NCBI GenBank assembly: GCA_013696275.1
Contig: JACCYW010000322.1
Location: 1-8,360, forward strand
DNA length: 8,360 nt
DNA from: Chloroflexota bacterium
GTDB taxonomy: Bacteria; Chloroflexota; Limnocylindria; Limnocylindrales; CSP1-4
Direction of reading: 5' to 3'
Part shown: positions 5,225 to 8,360 of the stretch, one piece after another
Layout: each line of letters starts with the position of its first letter
Position numbering within the stretch: position 1 is the first letter of the stretch
The notes under the pieces: generated by a model
What the model saw: only the letters and a program-made list of their open reading frames with translations
Told to the model about the DNA's origin: nothing
Databases searched by the model: none
Made by a program: the position numbers and the translations under genes

Positions 5225-8200
5225 TTGTCATCGACCCCGGCGAATGGGGTCGACCGCGCCCACGGGGCGTCCCCGCGCCACACTCGAGCGTTCGGAACTG
5301 TCGCTGCGCTCGTCATCGTCCTGGCCGCGGGCTTGGTCCTGCGGCTCACTATCGCATACATCCTTTTTCCCGGATCCGGCTTCGAGACCGACCTGGCCTC
5401 CTACACCTCATGGGCGCTGACCCTTGCCGAGGTCGGTCCAGGGCGCTTCTATGAGGTCGTCACGTTCGCTGACTACCCACCGGCGTACCTGTACATCCTG
5501 TGGCCGCTGGGCCTGCTGGCCCAGGCACTCGCGCCTTTTAGTGGTGGCGACGCGGCGGCCGCCGCCGGGGCGCTCATCAAGCTCCCCTCCATCGCGGCCG
5601 ATGTGGGTGTCGCCCTGTTGCTGTTCCGGATGATCGCCGGCTGGTCCGGCAGGCCTGGTCGAGAGGCGGCGCGACTGGGCATCTTCGCCGCTGCCCTGTA
5701 CATGTTCAACCCGCTGACCTGGTACGACTCGGCGCTGTGGGGCCAGACGGATGCAGTCGGCGCCCTGGTGATGCTGGTCGGCCTGGGACTACTGCTGCGT
5801 GGCCACTCGGAGGGAGCCGCCATCAGCGCGGTCGTGGCTGGCCTGGTCAAGCCTCAGTTCGGGGTGGTCCTGGCGCCCATCGTGGCCGTGGTGCTCATCA
5901 GGCGGCACCTCATCGCGCGGGGTTCAGGACCGTCCGCCCGGCCACGGCTTCCCTCAGCGGTGGCCAGCTGGTTCGAGCGCGAACAGGGTCCGCTGCGCCT
6001 CATCACCAGTGCCGCTGCTGGCTTGCTCACGTTGCTGCTCCTCATCACCCCGTTCAGCCTTGACATCGCCAGCTTCATCGAGCTGGTGACGTCCACGGCG
6101 GGCGGCTATCCGTACCTGACCGTCAATGCCTACAACCTGTGGGCCCTGGTCGGCTCAGGCGGCGACCCACCGCTGGTGGAGGTCTTCAGCTGGTCCTCCG
6201 ACACGGTCCCGCTCATCGGGCCGATACCAGGCGTACTCATCGGCTCGCTGCTCCTGGCGGCCGCCTTTCTGCTCGGCCTGGCGCGTCTCGCCTGGCGGGC
6301 CGACCGATGGTCGATCGTGCTGGTGACCATCTTCCTGAGCCTCGCCTTCTTCATGCTTCCCACCCGCGTCCACGAGCGTTACCTCTTCCCCGCCTTCGCC
6401 TTCTTGCCGTTGCTGGCCGTCGCTCAGGGCCGCTGGCGATGGGCGATCGTCATCCTCGCAGCGGGCTCGTTCATCAACTTCCACGGCATCCTGACCTACC
6501 CCGCCTACGCCACAGCGAATGTGGCCGACCTTGCCCTGGGCGACCTCTTCCGGTCCTCCTTCGGGGTCTTCTCGAGCGTGATGCTCCAGCTCGGCGTCTT
6601 CGCCATGGTGGTCTGGCATCTGCGACCTGCCGCGCTGCGCCGTCGTGACCCGCTCACCGCAGCTACCAGGGCGGGTCCGATGGAGCGTCGGCAGGGGGTG
6701 CCAGCTGATCAAGGTGCGGGCGTTCGACCGACCGGCCAGGAACCTGGCGCGTTCGGGCGTGGCGCGGGTGTCTTGGCCATGCTGGTCGACGGCTTGCGCG
6801 TGCCCCGCATGCGTCGGGACAGGACGGCAGAGCTGGCCGCAGAAGGGCCAGGCCGGCTGGACCGGCTGGACCTGTTCGTCGTGGCGCTGGTCATCGTGAG
6901 CGCCCTGACCATCCGCACCTACCGGCTCGACCAGCCCTTCGATATGCACTTCGACGAGGTCTACCACGCTCGCACTGCGACCGAGTTCTTGCAGGACTGG
7001 CGCTACGGCATGGACCACTCCATCTATGAATTCACCCATCCGCACCTGGCCAAGTACGGCATCGCCCTGGGCCTCATCGCGTTCGGTGAGGACAAGGTCA
7101 CCGGCACCAGCGCGCTGGAGGTGCCGGTCCGGGATGCCCTGATAGAGACCCGTTGGAGCCCGTCGGACGCACCGGCTGAGCGCAACGGCGACCGGTTGCT
7201 GGTGGCCACCGGTGAGGAGGTTCGGGCGTATGACCTGGTCGATCGCTCACTGGAGGCGACGCTCGCACTGCCGGCCATCGCAGTCGCCCTGGACGAGTCG
7301 AACCACATCGCTTACGCGGTCACCGACAGGGGCGAGATCGTCTCATTCGACACTGCGGCCATCGACGCCCAGCGGGCAGATGCAGCTGGCGCGCCGCCGG
7401 CCATCACGGCGGTGGCGTCCCTGACGTCAGCCGACGCAGAGGTCGCCGAGATGGACGTGGTCGAGAGTTCGCTCGTCCTGCGGCTCGTCGACGGCACGCT
7501 GGTGGCCTACGAACCAGCGACCGGCGAACGGACCGGCGAGGCGTCGGTAGCGGGTGCGGCCGGGGCCATCCGCGTGCCGGCTGCCGACCGCGTGGTGGTC
7601 GATCCCGCGCTGGTGGACGACGTCGACGCTGTCGGGAGCAGCCTGGCCGATCTGCTCGACGACGATGCCGGCCGCATCGGCGCCATCATCGAGCGGGCGG
7701 GCGGTCCCATCGCTGTCAGCGCCTGGCTTGACGACGACACCTCGTCGGAGGTCCAGGCGGCCATCGATGACGGTGACCTGGGCGGCGTGTCGATCGCTTC
7801 GGGTTCGGCTGTCGCCGTTGCCGGCAGCACCCGCCTCGCCTTCCTCGATCCCGCTTCGCTCGGCGAGCTGGACAGCCTGACACTGTCCGAACCGGCGAGC
7901 GGTCTCGTGCTGGTCGACAAGCTGGACGATCCGACCCTCTACATCGGGACCCAGAACGAGTTGTCCATCGCCACCATCGGGGACGATGGACCGGCCCTTG
8001 GCGGGACCGTGGCCATGCCCGGCCAGATCGCCGATGTCCTGTGGGACGCTCCCAGCAACCTGGTGCATGCGGTGGGCGTCGCCCCTGACCGTAGTGGTAT
8101 GACGGCGTACGTCGTCGAGCCTCATGGCAACGCCGTCTTCGCCGATGCTGCGCTTCCGTTCGATCCGGTCATCTCGGTCATGGACACCCAGCCGGAACGC

Positions 8201-8360
8201 CCCTCGGCCGACCGCCAGGACCTGCTGTCGATTGCAAGCGATGGCCAGGTGGCCAGTGTCGATGTCGGTGCCCACGCCTTCGCCTGGCGCCTGCCGGGGG
8301 TGATCATGGGCGCGCTCATGGCGGCCGCGCTGTATCTGTTGGCACGCGTGCTCTTCCGGC
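5225..8360 (+). CDS. Fused Gpi18-like mannosyltransferase / PMT-type glycosyltransferase with inserted propeller-like domain (3' end outside window)
   Basis: One frame without a stop runs from TTG 5225 to the right edge, giving 1045 residues before the cut. Residues 22-468 form a Gpi18-related (COG5542-like) GT-C mannosyltransferase: first helix 24-48, FETDLASYTSWA (53-64, Asp56), ADYPPAYLYILW (82-93), WGQTDAVG (172-179), KPQFG (209-213), NAYNLWALVG (301-310) and TRVHERYLFP (380-389). Residues about 470-549 are a polar Gly/Arg/Pro linker. A PMT/GT39-like unit follows: helix 550-566, MHFDEVYHA (574-582, with the DE pair) and THPHLAKY (604-611). About 395 hydrophilic residues then interrupt it, and AWRLPG (1020-1025) opens the expected second PMT helix. 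Both enzyme halves should use polyprenyl-phosphate sugars on the outer face of the membrane. The gene diverges from the GT operon. The domain calls are confident; translation as one polypeptide is read directly but untested, since an internal ATG (6779) could also start the PMT half. Confidence 0.85.
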   Translation, partial: MSSTPANGVDRAHGASPRHTRAFGTVAALVIVLAAGLVLRLTIAYILFPGSGFETDLASYTSWALTLAEVGPGRFYEVVTFADYPPAYLYILWPLGLLAQALAPFSGGDAAAAAGALIKLPSIAADVGVALLLFRMIAGWSGRPGREAARLGIFAAALYMFNPLTWYDSALWGQTDAVGALVMLVGLGLLLRGHSEGAAISAVVAGLVKPQFGVVLAPIVAVVLIRRHLIARGSGPSARPRLPSAVASWFEREQGPLRLITSAAAGLLTLLLLITPFSLDIASFIELVTSTAGGYPYLTVNAYNLWALVGSGGDPPLVEVFSWSSDTVPLIGPIPGVLIGSLLLAAAFLLGLARLAWRADRWSIVLVTIFLSLAFFMLPTRVHERYLFPAFAFLPLLAVAQGRWRWAIVILAAGSFINFHGILTYPAYATANVADLALGDLFRSSFGVFSSVMLQLGVFAMVVWHLRPAALRRRDPLTAATRAGPMERRQGVPADQGAGVRPTGQEPGAFGRGAGVLAMLVDGLRVPRMRRDRTAELAAEGPGRLDRLDLFVVALVIVSALTIRTYRLDQPFDMHFDEVYHARTATEFLQDWRYGMDHSIYEFTHPHLAKYGIALGLIAFGEDKVTGTSALEVPVRDALIETRWSPSDAPAERNGDRLLVATGEEVRAYDLVDRSLEATLALPAIAVALDESNHIAYAVTDRGEIVSFDTAAIDAQRADAAGAPPAITAVASLTSADAEVAEMDVVESSLVLRLVDGTLVAYEPATGERTGEASVAGAAGAIRVPAADRVVVDPALVDDVDAVGSSLADLLDDDAGRIGAIIERAGGPIAVSAWLDDDTSSEVQAAIDDGDLGGVSIASGSAVAVAGSTRLAFLDPASLGELDSLTLSEPASGLVLVDKLDDPTLYIGTQNELSIATIGDDGPALGGTVAMPGQIADVLWDAPSNLVHAVGVAPDRSGMTAYVVEPHGNAVFADAALPFDPVISVMDTQPERPSADRQDLLSIASDGQVASVDVGAHAFAWRLPGVIMGALMAAALYLLARVLFR
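6629..6871 (+). other. Low-complexity linker between the two glycosyltransferase units
   Basis: Residues 469-549 of the fusion protein follow the last Gpi18-like helix and precede the first PMT helix. They are rich in Gly, Arg, Pro and Ala, with no predicted strand pattern, and end in a short tandem duplication (CGGCTGGAC twice, 6854-6871, encoding RLDRLD). In-frame ATGs at 6680 and 6779 lie here; neither has a good ribosome site. By topology the linker should be cytoplasmic. Confidence 0.6.
7088..8278 (+). other. Beta-propeller-like domain inserted in the first extracytoplasmic loop of the PMT unit
   Basis: Residues 622-1018 sit exactly between IAFG (618-621) and FAWRLPG (1019-1025), which are nearly adjacent in ordinary bacterial PMT-like proteins. 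The segment has no transmembrane helix, is rich in Asp, Ala, Val and Gly, and shows repeated strand-turn-strand units: DRLLVATGEEVRAYDL, HIAYAVTDRGEIVSFD, LVLRLVDGTLVAYEP, SAVAVAGSTRLAFLDP, PTLYIGTQNELSIATI and LLSIASDGQVASVDVG. This pattern fits a six- or seven-bladed YVTN/WD40-like propeller. An acidic stretch around DLLDDDAGRIG (about 809-819) and LDDDTSSEVQAAIDD interrupts the repeat. The loop location predicts exposure outside the cytoplasmic membrane, where it might bind the acceptor or cell wall. That role is inference. Confidence 0.65.

Noticed and set aside
6139..6900. Possible frameshift between the Gpi18-like and PMT-like units
   Set aside because: Codon-by-codon reading shows both units in the same frame with no intervening stop; the alternative frame across the linker has a Trp/Cys/Arg-rich composition that does not look coding.
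6155..7045. A 296-codon minus-strand open frame
   Set aside because: It is antisense to the HERYLFP and DE-motif regions of the fusion gene and is composed of Gln, Gly, Glu and Arg runs without motifs.
7427..8275. A 282-codon minus-strand open frame opposite the propeller-like insert
   Set aside because: It was considered seriously because the insert is the least familiar sequence in the window. The plus frame is continuous with PMT motifs on both sides and has strand-turn repeats, while the minus frame has none.
1..8360. tRNA, rRNA, CRISPR array, insertion sequence or phage attachment site
   Set aside because: No repeat-spacer pattern, terminal inverted repeats, transposase or integrase motifs, or tRNA-like cloverleaf were seen on either strand.

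Overview
The window is high-GC bacterial DNA (roughly two-thirds G+C by eye), densely packed with genes. Its gene content is a bifunctional-nuclease-fold protein, a beta-propeller-like protein with a Pro/Thr-rich tail, and a cluster of GT-C membrane glycosyltransferases with a dolichol-phosphate-mannose-synthase-like GT2. Together with two candidate leaderless promoters, this fits a soil or freshwater Chloroflexota (Limnocylindria-like), with Actinomycetota as the alternative. The taxonomic call is inference from gene type and composition only.

Layout. From 1 to 644 (+) lies the C-terminal part of a beta-propeller-like protein that begins upstream of the window. From 699 to 1247 (+) is a complete BFN/DUF151 protein. 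A 142-nt convergent spacer (1248-1389) carries a 14-bp direct repeat and a small GC hairpin. From 5176 down to 1390 runs a three-gene minus-strand operon: a GT-C-like multipass membrane protein (5176-3746), a GT117/DUF2723-type membrane glycosyltransferase (3749-2193, joined to its neighbour by a GTGA stop/start overlap), and a soluble polyprenyl-phosphate-sugar synthase-like GT2 (2166-1390). A 48-nt divergent spacer (5177-5224) holds a good -10 box and a GGAGG ribosome site for the plus strand. From 5225 to the right edge (+) runs one uninterrupted reading frame of at least 1045 codons.

That last gene is the most unusual part of the window. It starts as a Gpi18-like mannosyltransferase (about residues 22-468), passes through a low-complexity linker, and continues as a PMT-type (GT39-like) glycosyltransferase. 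The PMT half is split after its first transmembrane helix and DE/HP motifs by about 395 residues of hydrophilic, beta-propeller-like sequence, and then resumes with the usual second-helix signature (AWRLPG) just before the window ends.

How the genes could work together (inference): the GT2 enzyme would charge a polyprenyl phosphate with a sugar on the cytoplasmic face. The GT-C enzymes (GT117-like, the 476-residue protein, and both halves of the fusion) would use such lipid-linked sugars outside the cytoplasmic membrane, to glycosylate secreted proteins or build cell-surface glycans. Acceptors cannot be read from the sequence.
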